The position numbers and the translations under genes are program-made. From CAVYEM01 sp963767635 (GTDB lineage: Bacteria > Vulcanimicrobiota > Vulcanimicrobiia > Vulcanimicrobiales > Vulcanimicrobiaceae), in the NCBI GenBank assembly GCA_963767635.1, contig CAVYEM010000001.1, forward strand, positions 1,364,001 to 1,428,000: 64,000 bases of DNA. The letters run 5' to 3'. Positions 36,244 through 45,250 of this stretch are shown here, piece after piece; the first letter of the stretch is position 1, and every line of letters starts with the position of its first letter. The notes below the pieces were generated by a model that was not told the origin of the DNA, made no database searches, and saw only the letters and a list, made by a program, of their open reading frames with translations.

Positions 36244-37411
36244 CACGTTTTTGCCGTATTGCCGCCCGGACACCGGTCCGCGCGAGGCCGAGGCGGTTAC
36301 CGAATGCATTTCGAACGGCTGGCTCACGACCGGTCCGAAGGTGCGCGAGTTCGAGACTGCGTTCGCCAGCGCCGCCGGCGTCAAGCATGCCGTCGCGGTG
36401 AACAGCTGTACGGCAGCCCTGCACATCGGACTGCTTGCTGCGGGTGTTGAACCCGGTGACGACGTGGTCATGCCATCGCTCACGTTCGTCGCGGGAGCGC
36501 AGTGCACGTTGGAAGTCGGCGGACGGCCCGTGTTCTGCGACGTCAACGAAGACACGCTGACCGCGGATCTCGAGTGCATTCAAGCCGCAGTCACGCCCAA
36601 GACGAAAGCCATCATCGCGATGCCGTACGCCGGGCGCCCAATGAATGTGGCGCAGATTGCGGATTTTGCTCGCGAGCGCGGGATCACCCTCATCGAAGAC
36701 GCCGCGCACGCCACGGGCATGCTCGATGACGGCGCCTGGGCCGGCACGCAGTCCTCGATGGCGGCATACAGCTTCTATGCAACCAAAAACCTAACGACCG
36801 CCGAGGGCGGCATGCTGCTTACCAACGATGACCGTGTCATGGAGCGCGTGCGGGTGCTCTCCTTGCACGGCATGGATCGTGACGCGTGGAAGCGGTATAC
36901 GGCCCGTGGTTCTTGGCGGTACGACGTCAAGGAGCCTGGGTTTAAATACAACATGCCGGACATCGCGGCTGCGATGGGGCTCATCCAACTGCACCGTCTG
37001 GAAGAGATGCAGCGCCGGCGAGACGCGCTGGCCCAGCGCTACATCGACGGTTTGTTCGATGTCGATGGCATCCGCGTGCAGGCCCCAGCGGCGAAGCCCC
37101 ACGACCGGCATAGTTGGTGCATGTTCGTGGTTCGCGTCGAAAAAGCGGCCGGCGTGGAACGCGACGACCTAATCGAACGTTTAAAAGAACGCAACGTCGG
37201 CACCAGCGTGCACTACATTCCCACGCACCTGTTTTCCGGCTATACACGGTATGCATCCGAGCGCCTGGAGAACACCGACCGGGTCTGGCGCTCAATAATT
37301 TCTTTACCGTTGTATCCCGGCATGTCGGAGGAGGACGTTGACGACGTGATCGACGCGGTGAAATCAAGCCTTTCCGGAAAATACCAGCCGACCGTCTCGC
37401 TTGCCGGGTAA
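36236..37411 (+). CDS. DegT/DnrJ/EryC1 sugar aminotransferase
   Basis: PLP enzyme making an amino sugar or perosamine-type precursor. 391 aa, GTG start at 36236 with GGGAGG 15 bases upstream. LIEDAAHATGM holds the PLP-binding Asp, and YATKNLTTAEGGM has the Schiff-base Lys. It overlaps the ligase gene and ends the first plus-strand EPS operon. It is distinct from the second DegT enzyme at 52170-53423. Confidence 0.9.
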   Translation: MRDTFLPYCRPDTGPREAEAVTECISNGWLTTGPKVREFETAFASAAGVKHAVAVNSCTAALHIGLLAAGVEPGDDVVMPSLTFVAGAQCTLEVGGRPVFCDVNEDTLTADLECIQAAVTPKTKAIIAMPYAGRPMNVAQIADFARERGITLIEDAAHATGMLDDGAWAGTQSSMAAYSFYATKNLTTAEGGMLLTNDDRVMERVRVLSLHGMDRDAWKRYTARGSWRYDVKEPGFKYNMPDIAAAMGLIQLHRLEEMQRRRDALAQRYIDGLFDVDGIRVQAPAAKPHDRHSWCMFVVRVEKAAGVERDDLIERLKERNVGTSVHYIPTHLFSGYTRYASERLENTDRVWRSIISLPLYPGMSEEDVDDVIDAVKSSLSGKYQPTVSLAG

Positions 37412-37505
37412 CCGCTAGACCGAGCTTTCGACTGGGATGACAGCATCCCCCAGTTGTGGTACCGTGGCCGCTGTACGCGCGCCACTACACACAAGGGGAG
37501 GATTT

Positions 37506-39373
37506 ATGCGTTATGTGCGCGCCGCAGCACTGCTTGCAGTGCTGGGGTCATTTACGTTCACCGCAGGGTGTCAAGGGGGGTCGGGGGGCGCAACGCCACC
37601 GGTGCCTATCCAAGACCCTGCCTCGATAAACAGTTTACCGGCGGAGGGTCCGCAGACCGATACCGGCTCGCCAGCCATCGGAACGCTCAGCTCGACCACC
37701 GCCCCAGAAGATTCCACGATCACTAACTCACTCAAGTCGTTCATCATCCGAGGACCAATCGTTGCTCTGAAAAGTGGCGGATTTCAGATGCATGGAGCCA
37801 CGGGTTACGTTAATATCTATCCGACATCGTCGACCGGCCGCTTCTACAATCGCTTGACGCCGGTGCCGGGAAGGTACGCCATCGTCACGGCAACCGGAAC
37901 TCAACGAGAGCCGCGTCCATTGCTCGTTGCACTGTACGCGTCGGCGGCTCCGGCCACTACGACCGTGACTGGCAAAATCGTTAGCGAACAGCCGTACGGC
38001 GTCTCGCTTAAGCTTAACTCGACGGGTGAATACGTTCCGCTGGCTTTCAATACAGCCACAAGTTTGCATGGGCAAGTAGCTACCAACGTCAACGTCTCGG
38101 CCACCGGTCTCGGAAGTGTCGCGACCGGCATTTTCCCGACGACCGTCACCGCGCAGGCAGCGACGTCAGGGGGCGGATCCGGCGCAACACCTTCTCCGGT
38201 CGAAACGCCCGGCGTGGTGAGCTGGGAATCCTTAAACACGTCATGACCGCGACGGTATTCTGGGGCTACGGTGGTGTTCCGACGAACGTGCCGATCGCCT
38301 CGGCGGCACCGTATTTGACGTGGGTGCAGACGGCACCGCCGTACGCCGCGCTTATGCGCCGTGCCGGCATGAAGGTTGACATCTATGTCAATTTCTGGCG
38401 TGATTACGGGATCGAACGCCCCCCGGTTGGTTACAACGATCTCAAGCCGGGCGGACCTCACTCCGCCGCGGCCGCGCGCTCCTGCTCCGGCGCGTTTCTG
38501 CGGGATCCGACGTACGGCGGCGGATATGAGACCGATGCTCGAAGCTCGGCTGCCTTAGGGCATGCCCTTGTGGTCTCCAAGTATTATGAGGCAGAATTTG
38601 GCTCCAACTACGATGCGCTGTTCCTGGACGACACCGGCGCACTTGGCGGAATGCCATTACCGTGCCGCTGGTCCGTATCCAGCTACCAAAGCGCCACAAA
38701 TAAAGTTATCGCGGGCCTAGGCAAGCCGGTGATGATCAACTCCTTGGGCGCGGGCAATTCCTTGAGCCAAGTCGGCTACACCGGCGCATCTAACAATTTC
38801 GCCGCGATGTGCGAAATCTGCTACGCCGGCGTGGACAAATACAAGCGGGACATCGTTCACACGGATTCACGCTGGCTTACGATCGAAAGTGCTCAAATCG
38901 CGACGATCCAACGCCATAAGATCTTCTGGGCATACCCGAGGGCAATAGGCGACGCAAGGGCTGAAACAAAGTTCCGCGTTTACGTCTATGCATCGTTTTT
39001 GCTCACGTACGATCCCAAGTACGCGATGTTCCAAGAGATATTCAAGACTCCGAGCGGTTTCCCGGTTCTTCCTGAAACGGGCATAGTTCCAATGAACCCG
39101 TTAACCACTGCGTCATCGGTCGCGGGGTACAAGCGCAGCGGAGGAGCCTACATGCGTGAGTACGGCGCGTGTTACTACCGCGGCGTCAACAAAGGACGAT
39201 GTGCCGTAATCGTCAACCCCAGCAGCTCATCGTCGGCGTCCATACCGACAAGTGCGTACGGTCACGGCTTGGCGTTGGCTGGATACGGCGTGCTGGACGG
39301 CGGCACCGTCTCGTTCACGGGCGCTCGGCCTCATTCGCTAGCGCCAGCATCCGCGGCAATACTGTTCCAATAA
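37506..39373 (+). CDS. Secreted GH-like lipoprotein, paralogue 1 (split by a frame shift)
   Basis: Lipoprotein signal with lipobox FTAGC at about residues 18-22; AAGGGGAGG lies 4 bases before the ATG. Two OB-fold-like beta domains follow (LKSFIIRGPIVALKSGGFQM and TVTGKIVSEQPYGVSLKL). The frame ends with TGA at 38246. The catalytic-type domain continues one base out of frame from 38243 (MTATVFWGYGGVP) to 39373, with YVNFWRDYG, YDALFLDDTGALGG and AMCEICYAG. Paralogue 2 carries both parts in one frame, so a missing base near 38230 is likely. The alternative is two coupled genes (ATGA), but the second would lack a signal peptide. Function unknown; acidic residues suggest a TIM-barrel glycoside hydrolase. 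Confidence 0.7.
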
Positions 39374-39393
39374 CCTAAAGCGCCGAAACGCAA

Positions 39394-39431
39394 GCAAGGA
39401 CGCGCCGTGATTTTCCACGGCGCGTCCTTGC
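39394..39431 (+). terminator. Strong terminator hairpin after paralogue 1
   Basis: A perfect 16-bp stem (GCAAGGACGCGCCGTG at 39394-39409 with CACGGCGCGTCCTTGC at 39416-39431) and a 6-base loop, followed by CTTT. It lies 20 bases after the stop of paralogue 1, so paralogue 2 needs its own promoter, which fits its conserved leader. Confidence 0.85.
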
Positions 39432-39686
39432 CTTTGGCGGCTCGTATGCCGGAAAACCCCGAGCATCGGCTTCCGTTGCAAGCAAAGCGCTAGCTGGCGG
39501 AGACAGTCCTCGTATCTTGTTGCGGTTTCCGGCAAAGAGCATCATTCTCATATAGAATCTGCTGAGTAGCGGTGATAGGAACGGTTGAAGTGGCAAAGGC
39601 TCCCTCCATCGGCATGGGCGCAAGCTGCCGGGGATCTTGCGAAGGCACCGATTTTCTGCATAGGCGCTTTTGCCCGCTTCAGCGCT

Positions 39687-39755
39687 AAAGTCTTAAGGGC
39701 ACGTTCCGATATTGTAAGTGTCGAGCCTCCCTTCTATGTTCGAAGGGCATTTACA
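39687..39755 (+). promoter_or_regulatory. Conserved leader of paralogue 2 with hairpin over the ribosome site
   Basis: About 70 bases closely matching the leader at 42508-42575. Shared core: GTTCCGATAnTGTAAG, GTCGAGCCTCCCTTCT and GAAGGGC. CCCTTC (39729-39734) can pair with GAAGGG (39742-39747) across a 7-base loop. GAAGGG is also the only ribosome-site candidate, 8 bases before the ATG at 39756. GATATTGTAAG may include a -10 element. This is inference from conservation between two copies. Confidence 0.6.
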
Positions 39756-41555
39756 ATGTATCACCAGTTGAATCGGCGGTTACGACCCGCCCTTGTTCTT
39801 ACTGTTGCCGCGCTGCTTGCGGGATGCGGTGGGGCGGCCCAGTCTCCCATGAGCCCCACGTCGGCGGATTCCGTGCTTCCTCAAAGCAACGCCGGCTCAA
39901 CGACGGTTCGCGCGTCCAGCGCGGGCGCCCGGGCCGAGAGCCCGGAAGTCACGACGGCACTCGCGTCTTTCACGGTCCAAGGCCAGGTTGCGGCGCTGCA
40001 GTCCGGCGGCTTTCAAATTCAGACCAACGCAGGTCTGGTCAGTATCATTCCAACGCCGACCACTTCTCGCTTTTACAACCAACTGTACCCCGCGGTCGGG
40101 GAGTACGCGATCGTTACGGCGACGGGGAGCCCGGCCGCGCCTGTCCCCATATTGATTGGGCTCTTCCCTTCACCCCCGCCAACCGGCACGACCGTTATCG
40201 GTACCGTCATGAGCGAGCAACCCTACGGCGTTGCAATCAAACTCGACACGACCGGCAAGTACATTCCCCTCGCGTTCAGCACGTCGACCGCGCTGCAGGG
40301 CTTCGTCGCGCGCGGCACTCATATTACTGCGACGGGCGCAGGTACCGTTGGAGCGATGTTTCCGACAACCGTAACGCCTACTTCGCGTCCCCTCAACGTG
40401 AATGTCCCGAACCACGTAATGACGGCCACCGTATTTTGGGGCTACGGAGGCGTGCCCACCAGCGTTCCGATCGCTGCAGCTGCCCCGTGGCTTACGTGGG
40501 TGCAAACGTCGCCCCAGTATGCCGCAGCGATTCGGGCGGCCGGCATAAAGGTGGACAGCTACGTCAACTTCTGGCGCAACTATAGCATTGAGAATCCGCC
40601 GATCGGCTACAACGATCTCAAGCCCGGCGGCATGCACGCGGACGCAGAAGCCAAAACCTGCGGCGGCACCGCCATCGAAGATCCGACGTACGGCGGGGGC
40701 TACGAAGCAGATGCGCGCAGCGCAGACGCAGTGCCTCACGCGCAGATCCTGGCAAATTATCGCAAACAACAATACGGGGACAACATGGACGCGCTTTTTG
40801 CAGATGACACTGGAGCAATGGGCGGCATATCACTGCCGTGCAATTGGTCCTTGTCGTCGTACCAAGCCGCTACCGGAAACGTCCTAGCATCACTCGCCAT
40901 GCCGACATTCATCAATGCAATCGGTGCGTCGGCCGATCCCGTTGGCCAAGTAGGGTACACGAGTGCGCCGAACGTTATTGGAGCAATGTGTGAAATCTGT
41001 TACGCCGCGTACAGTAAAGCAAAAGGATCCGATATTCCGCATACGGATCAGCGATGGATAAACATCGAAAACGCCGAGATCGCGACCATCCAGCGGCAGA
41101 AAATCTTTTGGGCGTATCCGCGGTCTGTCGGGGACGCGAGCGCTGAAACGGCGCTGCGTAGCTACGCGTATGCTTCATTCTTGCTAACGTATGATCCCCA
41201 GTACGCCATGTTCCAAGAGATATTCAAAACACCGAGCGGCTTCCCGATTTTTCCTGAAGTCGCCATGGTGCCGATGAATCCGTTGAGCACGGCCACTGCG
41301 GTGAGCGGCTACCAGCGCGCCGGCGGTGCGTACATGAGAGAATACAGCGCTTGCTACTACTCGGGAGTAAACAAAGGCCCGTGTGCGGTCGTGATTAATC
41401 CCAGCAGCAAAGTCGCCGCGCCGCTTCCGACGACAGCCTACACCCATAGTATGGCGCTCTCCGGATACGGTGTCTTAGACGGCGGTACCGCCTCGTTCGA
41501 CGGTTCTGTACCGTCGACGCTGGCACCCCAAACTGGCATGGTGCTGTTCCAATAA
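39756..41555 (+). CDS. Secreted GH-like lipoprotein, paralogue 2 (intact)
   Basis: 599 aa from ATG 39756; the frame is open upstream to 39585 without resemblance. Lipobox LLAGC at about residues 20-24. Two OB-fold-like beta domains (FTVQGQVAALQSGGFQIQT and TTVIGTVMSEQPYGVAIKL) precede a domain of about 380 aa shared by all four paralogues. Its motifs include ATVFWGYGGVPTSVPIA, SYVNFWRNYS, MDALFADDTGAMGG, AMCEICYAAY, KIFWAYPRSVGD, YASFLLTYDPQYAMFQE and GAYMREYSACYY. The regular strand-acid pattern (DD, then E after Cys) suggests a TIM-barrel glycoside hydrolase, resembling GH114/GHL-type enzymes in general style only. Best reference copy of the family. Confidence 0.8.
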   Translation: MYHQLNRRLRPALVLTVAALLAGCGGAAQSPMSPTSADSVLPQSNAGSTTVRASSAGARAESPEVTTALASFTVQGQVAALQSGGFQIQTNAGLVSIIPTPTTSRFYNQLYPAVGEYAIVTATGSPAAPVPILIGLFPSPPPTGTTVIGTVMSEQPYGVAIKLDTTGKYIPLAFSTSTALQGFVARGTHITATGAGTVGAMFPTTVTPTSRPLNVNVPNHVMTATVFWGYGGVPTSVPIAAAAPWLTWVQTSPQYAAAIRAAGIKVDSYVNFWRNYSIENPPIGYNDLKPGGMHADAEAKTCGGTAIEDPTYGGGYEADARSADAVPHAQILANYRKQQYGDNMDALFADDTGAMGGISLPCNWSLSSYQAATGNVLASLAMPTFINAIGASADPVGQVGYTSAPNVIGAMCEICYAAYSKAKGSDIPHTDQRWINIENAEIATIQRQKIFWAYPRSVGDASAETALRSYAYASFLLTYDPQYAMFQEIFKTPSGFPIFPEVAMVPMNPLSTATAVSGYQRAGGAYMREYSACYYSGVNKGPCAVVINPSSKVAAPLPTTAYTHSMALSGYGVLDGGTASFDGSVPSTLAPQTGMVLFQ

Positions 41556-41579
41556 AGTCGCAATATTAAGCGAGAAAAA

Positions 41580-41610
41580 GGGCGCCGCGGATCGATGATC
41601 CGCGGCGCCC
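41580..41610. terminator. Bidirectional terminator between paralogue 2 and the NarL-type regulator
   Basis: A perfect 14-bp stem (GGGCGCCGCGGATC at 41580-41593 with GATCCGCGGCGCCC at 41597-41610) and a 3-base loop. TTCTCTT follows on the plus strand, and CTTTTTCTCG on the minus strand. It serves the convergent genes ending at 41555 (+) and 41639 (-). Confidence 0.88.
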
Positions 41611-41638
41611 TTCTCTTAGTTAGCGGCTATGCGTCTTA

Positions 41639-42277
41639 CTAAACGAGACCCATCTTGATCGCGTGGACCGCTGCTTGCGTGCGAGCATAGATGTTGAGCT
41701 TCGAAAAAATTCGGCTGACGTGGTTCTTGATCGTCTTCTCGGAAAGATTCAGCCGCGCGCTGATCTCTTTGTTCGAAAGGCCTTCGGCGATAAGACGAAT
41801 CACTTCGGTTTCTCGCACCGACAGCTCGTTGATGTCCGGGCGGCCGTTGCTCATGCTGCGCCGCCGCAGCAAACCGCCGGCAACGCGAGGATCGACGTAG
41901 GTGTCGCCCGAGGCGACCATTTTAACTGCTCGAATGAGTTCGGCGGGCGTAACGTCTTTAATGATGTAGCCGTCGGCGCCGGCGGCAAGGCAGCATTGCA
42001 TCATTTCGGCTTGCGGGCGCATCGAAAGAACGCAGATGCGAGCTTGCGGAGCTGCTTCGCGGCATGCCGCGAGCGCCTCGCCTAATTCGACGGCGCCGCC
42101 GTCGACGTCGAGCAAGATGATATCGGGTTTCGCTTTGGCAAGTGCGGCGCTATATACAGTCTCCGAGTCGCCGACGATTTGCAATGTCGGATCCATGGAG
42201 AAAACTTGGCACAGGGCCTTTCCAAATAAAACTTGGCCCTCGATAACGTAGACGCGTGCGGTGTCGGTGGTGATCAC
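41639..42277 (-). CDS. NarL/LuxR-type response regulator
   Basis: 212 aa from GTG 42277, with AAGGGGA just upstream; the frame is open to 42373 without resemblance. Receiver domain first: YVIEGQVLFGKALCQVF, then IILLDVDGG with the phospho-acceptor Asp; the Lys is in YIIKDVTPAEL. The C-terminal LuxR helix-turn-helix is textbook: LSVRETEVIRLIAEGLSNKE, then KTIKNHVSRIFSKL. No cognate kinase is next to it. It sits within the row of GH-like paralogues and is divergent to paralogue 3, so it may control them. Confidence 0.93.
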   Translation of the reverse strand: MITTDTARVYVIEGQVLFGKALCQVFSMDPTLQIVGDSETVYSAALAKAKPDIILLDVDGGAVELGEALAACREAAPQARICVLSMRPQAEMMQCCLAAGADGYIIKDVTPAELIRAVKMVASGDTYVDPRVAGGLLRRRSMSNGRPDINELSVRETEVIRLIAEGLSNKEISARLNLSEKTIKNHVSRIFSKLNIYARTQAAVHAIKMGLV

Positions 42278-42507
42278 GGTTTTTCCCCTTAGCCATGAAC
42301 AGCGTAGTAGCTTATACCAGGAGTCCTCAATAAGACCGGTGCTGTAGGACTCTAGTGGCAGGAATGTTCCCACATTCCCGGCGGTTTCTTCTATTTTTCC
42401 TCGGACGGCCCCAAAAAACGGCCCAAAAGTCCCATGGTGCCCGGTGCTGGTCCCAAATACCTACACAAGCTCCCCACCGCTTATGCACCACTCAGCCCCT
42501 GCCTAAA
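42278..42507. other. Divergent upstream region of the regulator and paralogue 3
   Basis: 230 bases with no plausible coding sequence. It must hold the promoter of the NarL-type regulator (minus) and sequence upstream of the paralogue 3 leader. I could not find a convincing -35/-10 pair or inverted repeat for regulator binding by eye. Confidence 0.5.
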
Positions 42508-42575
42508 CTGTTTAAGGCGCGGTTCCGATAATGTAAGGGTCGAGCCTCCCTTCTGTGTTGTGAAGGGCGTACATC
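42508..42575 (+). promoter_or_regulatory. Conserved leader of paralogue 3 with hairpin over the ribosome site
   Basis: Counterpart of the 39687-39755 leader. CCCTTC (42548-42553) pairs with GAAGGG (42562-42567) across an 8-base loop. The distance from GAAGGG to the ATG at 42576 is again 8 bases, although the loop and spacer sequences differ. Conservation of pairing, position and the preceding GTTCCGATA-TGTAAG element suggests a regulatory role. Confidence 0.6.
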
Positions 42576-44015
42576 ATGTTTCAACCGTCGAGGCGCTACT
42601 TCAGCGTACTCCTTTTGCCTTTGCTCTTATTGCCCGGCTGCGGCGGCGGCTCTGCGGCTAGCGGGTCACTTCCGCCGGCGCAGGCCCAAGGCTACCCGCA
42701 GGTCCAGCCCTCGTTCGGCCCCGGTGGAAATATGAGTCCCACGCCTAAGGCAAGTGCGCCGGCAGTGCCCTCTCCTGCGCCAATATCATCGCGTGCACCA
42801 ATATCATCACCTGCACCAATATCATCGCCCGCGCCGTTACCTGTCCCGGCGACTCCTACGCCTTCGCCGGGGGCGAATGACATGCCACACGTGCTTACGG
42901 CGATCTTCGGCTATGGGTATAACGGCGTTTCCAGCGCCGTTCCACTCAGCGTGCAAGCCCAATATGCAAATTGGGCGTACACCGATTCTTCTCACGCCGC
43001 TTTGTATCGCAGTTCCGGCGTGAAGGTTCTCGTATACGCGAACTTCTGGCGGAACTACGTGCACGACAATCCGAACGTTTGGTATTCGGATTTGGCTCCC
43101 GGAGGCGCTCATTCTTCAGCAGAGGCGACTGCATGCAATGGGACGCCCATAACGGACCCCGCATATAACGGCGGCTATTTAAGCGATCCCCGCTCGACAG
43201 CGGCAATCGGCCATGCGAAGGTTATTTTGGGTACTCGCAGCAGCTATGGCAATCAGTACGATGCGTTTGTCTCGGACGATACCGGCGTCGCCGGCGGTGC
43301 AAACGGCACGCCCTGCAATTATTCATACGACTCTTGGGTGGCGGCTACGAATTCCGTGCATGCCGCGCTTCAGGTGCCCATGTTCGTCAATGCAATCAAC
43401 GGTTGGGCCGTGGGCGGCAACCAGGTCAGTCAGGTGCAGACTACGCAACCGGCCAACGTGCTCGGAGCACAATGCGAGTCGTGCTACGCAAATAACGCCG
43501 GCGCCGTGACCGGAATGAATTGGATCAATCAAGAGAATGCCGAAATCGCTACGGTAAACGCACGCAAAATTTTTTGGGACTACGCCAGAAACGCCTCGGC
43601 CGCCGATGGAGCCCAGGCGCTGCGAACCTACGTTATAGCCTCGTTCCTGCTTTCATACGATCCGAAATATGCCATGCTGGAAGAAGCGTTTGCGACGCCG
43701 AACAATTTTCCCATCATGCCGGAGAGCGGCTTAGTGCCGCTCGATCCCGTCCAAAGCCAATCCACCGTTTCGGGGTATCAGCTGTCGAGCGGCGCGTTTT
43801 GGCGCGAGTTCAAGAATTGCTACTATCGCGGCTCTGCCGTTGGTCCGTGCGCGGTATCTGTGAATCCGGGCAGCTCGGCCGTCACGTTGCCATCGGGCTA
43901 CGCGCACAGCCTTACCCTTTCGGGCAGCGACGTTTTCGACGGCGGGACGGCAGCAGTTACGGGACCGCCGGTCACCTCGCTGGGGCCATCGTCCGCTGCT
44001 GTGTTGTTTCTGTAA
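42576..44015 (+). CDS. Secreted GH-like lipoprotein, paralogue 3
   Basis: 479 aa. Lipobox LLPGC in VLLLPLLLLPGCGGG. In place of the OB-like domains of paralogues 1 and 2 there is a low-complexity Pro/Ser linker (about residues 55-95) encoded by tandem 18-base units translated as SxAPIS. The shared domain starts at HVLTAIFGYGYNG and shows LVYANFWRNYV, YDAFVSDDTGVAGG, AQCESCYAN, KIFWDYARNAS, FLLSYDPKYAMLEE and GAFWREFKNCYY. Membrane-anchored outside the cell; catalytic function is inferred only from the acid pattern shared with paralogues. Confidence 0.75.
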   Translation: MFQPSRRYFSVLLLPLLLLPGCGGGSAASGSLPPAQAQGYPQVQPSFGPGGNMSPTPKASAPAVPSPAPISSRAPISSPAPISSPAPLPVPATPTPSPGANDMPHVLTAIFGYGYNGVSSAVPLSVQAQYANWAYTDSSHAALYRSSGVKVLVYANFWRNYVHDNPNVWYSDLAPGGAHSSAEATACNGTPITDPAYNGGYLSDPRSTAAIGHAKVILGTRSSYGNQYDAFVSDDTGVAGGANGTPCNYSYDSWVAATNSVHAALQVPMFVNAINGWAVGGNQVSQVQTTQPANVLGAQCESCYANNAGAVTGMNWINQENAEIATVNARKIFWDYARNASAADGAQALRTYVIASFLLSYDPKYAMLEEAFATPNNFPIMPESGLVPLDPVQSQSTVSGYQLSSGAFWREFKNCYYRGSAVGPCAVSVNPGSSAVTLPSGYAHSLTLSGSDVFDGGTAAVTGPPVTSLGPSSAAVLFL

Positions 44016-44064
44016 ATCGGCGGCAGGCTAAAGACATTTTAACCGCCGAACCCGTTCATGGACC

Positions 44065-45245
44065 ATGAAACGACAGATTCTCAGCGTTGCGGTTTTGGCG
44101 GCCACATCCATGCTGCTGGGTGCCGTTCCCCGTCACATTCAAACGGCCGACTACTGGGCCGGTTACAGCGGTACGAAGACCGTGTCTCCGGAATCGGCTG
44201 CCACGGCGCTCAGCTGGGTAGAAACCGACGCGCCAGGCTCGGCGCGCATCTCGCGTTTCGGCGTGAAGACTATTATGTATACGAATCCCAATCGCGTCAT
44301 GCCGGGGCAATCCATATTGTACACGCCGGACGAATCGGACGATCGATACGCCCGCACCTGCGGTGGCCAGGCGGCGCGCGGCGAATCAGGACACCGGGGG
44401 ATTTTGCTCACGAATCCGCGTTCTGAATCACTGGCCAACGCCTGGAGAAAATCTGTCGACGCGCATGCGCGCGGGGGCCATTTCGATGCCATCTTCGCCG
44501 ATGACGCCGTCGGGGCAGCATCCTCGCAAGACGTGCCCTGCGGCTATGATCTGGATGACTGGGTCAGCGCCGAACAGCAGCTTTTTCGCAAGCTGAACCT
44601 GCCTGTCATCTATAACGGCCTCAACGACTTCTCCAATCACGGAATCGCGCGCGAAATACAGCTCAACGGTGTTGCCGCCGGTGGAATGATGGAGGAATGT
44701 TACGCGGAACGCCGCGGAGACCATCGCGTCGGCGGCTGGAAATGGATTGCGACGGAAGCGACCGAGCTGCAGATGGCGCACGACCGAAAATACTTCTTTT
44801 GCTACGGGCGCGATACTAGCCCCGCGCAATCCGCTTACGACTCTCGATTGTACACGTATGCGTCTGTGTTGCTGACATATGATCCACGCACGACGGTGCT
44901 CTGGGAGTATTACAAGACCCCAAGCAACGGTCACGTGATGCCCGAAAGCCAAGTCGTCGCTTTCGATCCCGTCAGACCGAACGTCACGCGGATCAACGAC
45001 CTGCGGACATCTGCGCGGCGTGTACGTGCGAGAGTATCGCGCCTGCTACATCGCCGGCACACCCCAGGGCCCGTGCGCTGTCAGCAGTTAATCCCGACGA
45101 TTCTGCACACAGTCTTTCGCTGGGCGGGTACAGCCGCGTTCTTTCGCTTCAAGGATCGGGGATCTTTGACGGTGGAACGGTTTCGCTGCAACGCGGGTTG
45201 CCCGGATCACTTTCAGCGCGCGGCGCGCTCATCGCCTTCAAATAG
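44065..45245 (+). CDS. Secreted GH-like protein, paralogue 4 (two frame shifts)
   Basis: Most diverged copy. Signal peptide ILSVAVLAATSMLLGAVP without a lipobox Cys, then ADYWAGYSGTKTVSPESAAT. The shared core is recognisable: KTIMYTNPNR, FDAIFADDAVGAAS, MMEECYAER, KYFFCYGRD and VLLTYDPRTTVLWEYYKTPS. After about 45010 the frame turns to nonsense; the family ending (GVYVREYRACYIAGTPQGPC) reads one base out of frame. A second shift near 45088 restores VNPDDSAHSLSLGGYS through to a stop at 45245 (ALIAFK). Two extra bases explain both shifts. Corrected length about 393 aa. Confidence 0.65.
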
Positions 45246-45250
45246 CGCGA

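Noticed and set aside
37432..37453. Terminator hairpin after the first aminotransferase
   Set aside because: The CTGGGATG/CATCCCCCAG pairing has unpaired bases and no T-run, too weak to call.
37506..39373. Programmed frame shift or a genuine two-gene split in GH-like paralogue 1
   Set aside because: Possible because the stop and the next ATG overlap, but no slippery sequence is seen. Paralogue 2 is intact in one frame and the second part would lack a signal peptide. With many similar breaks nearby, an indel is likelier.
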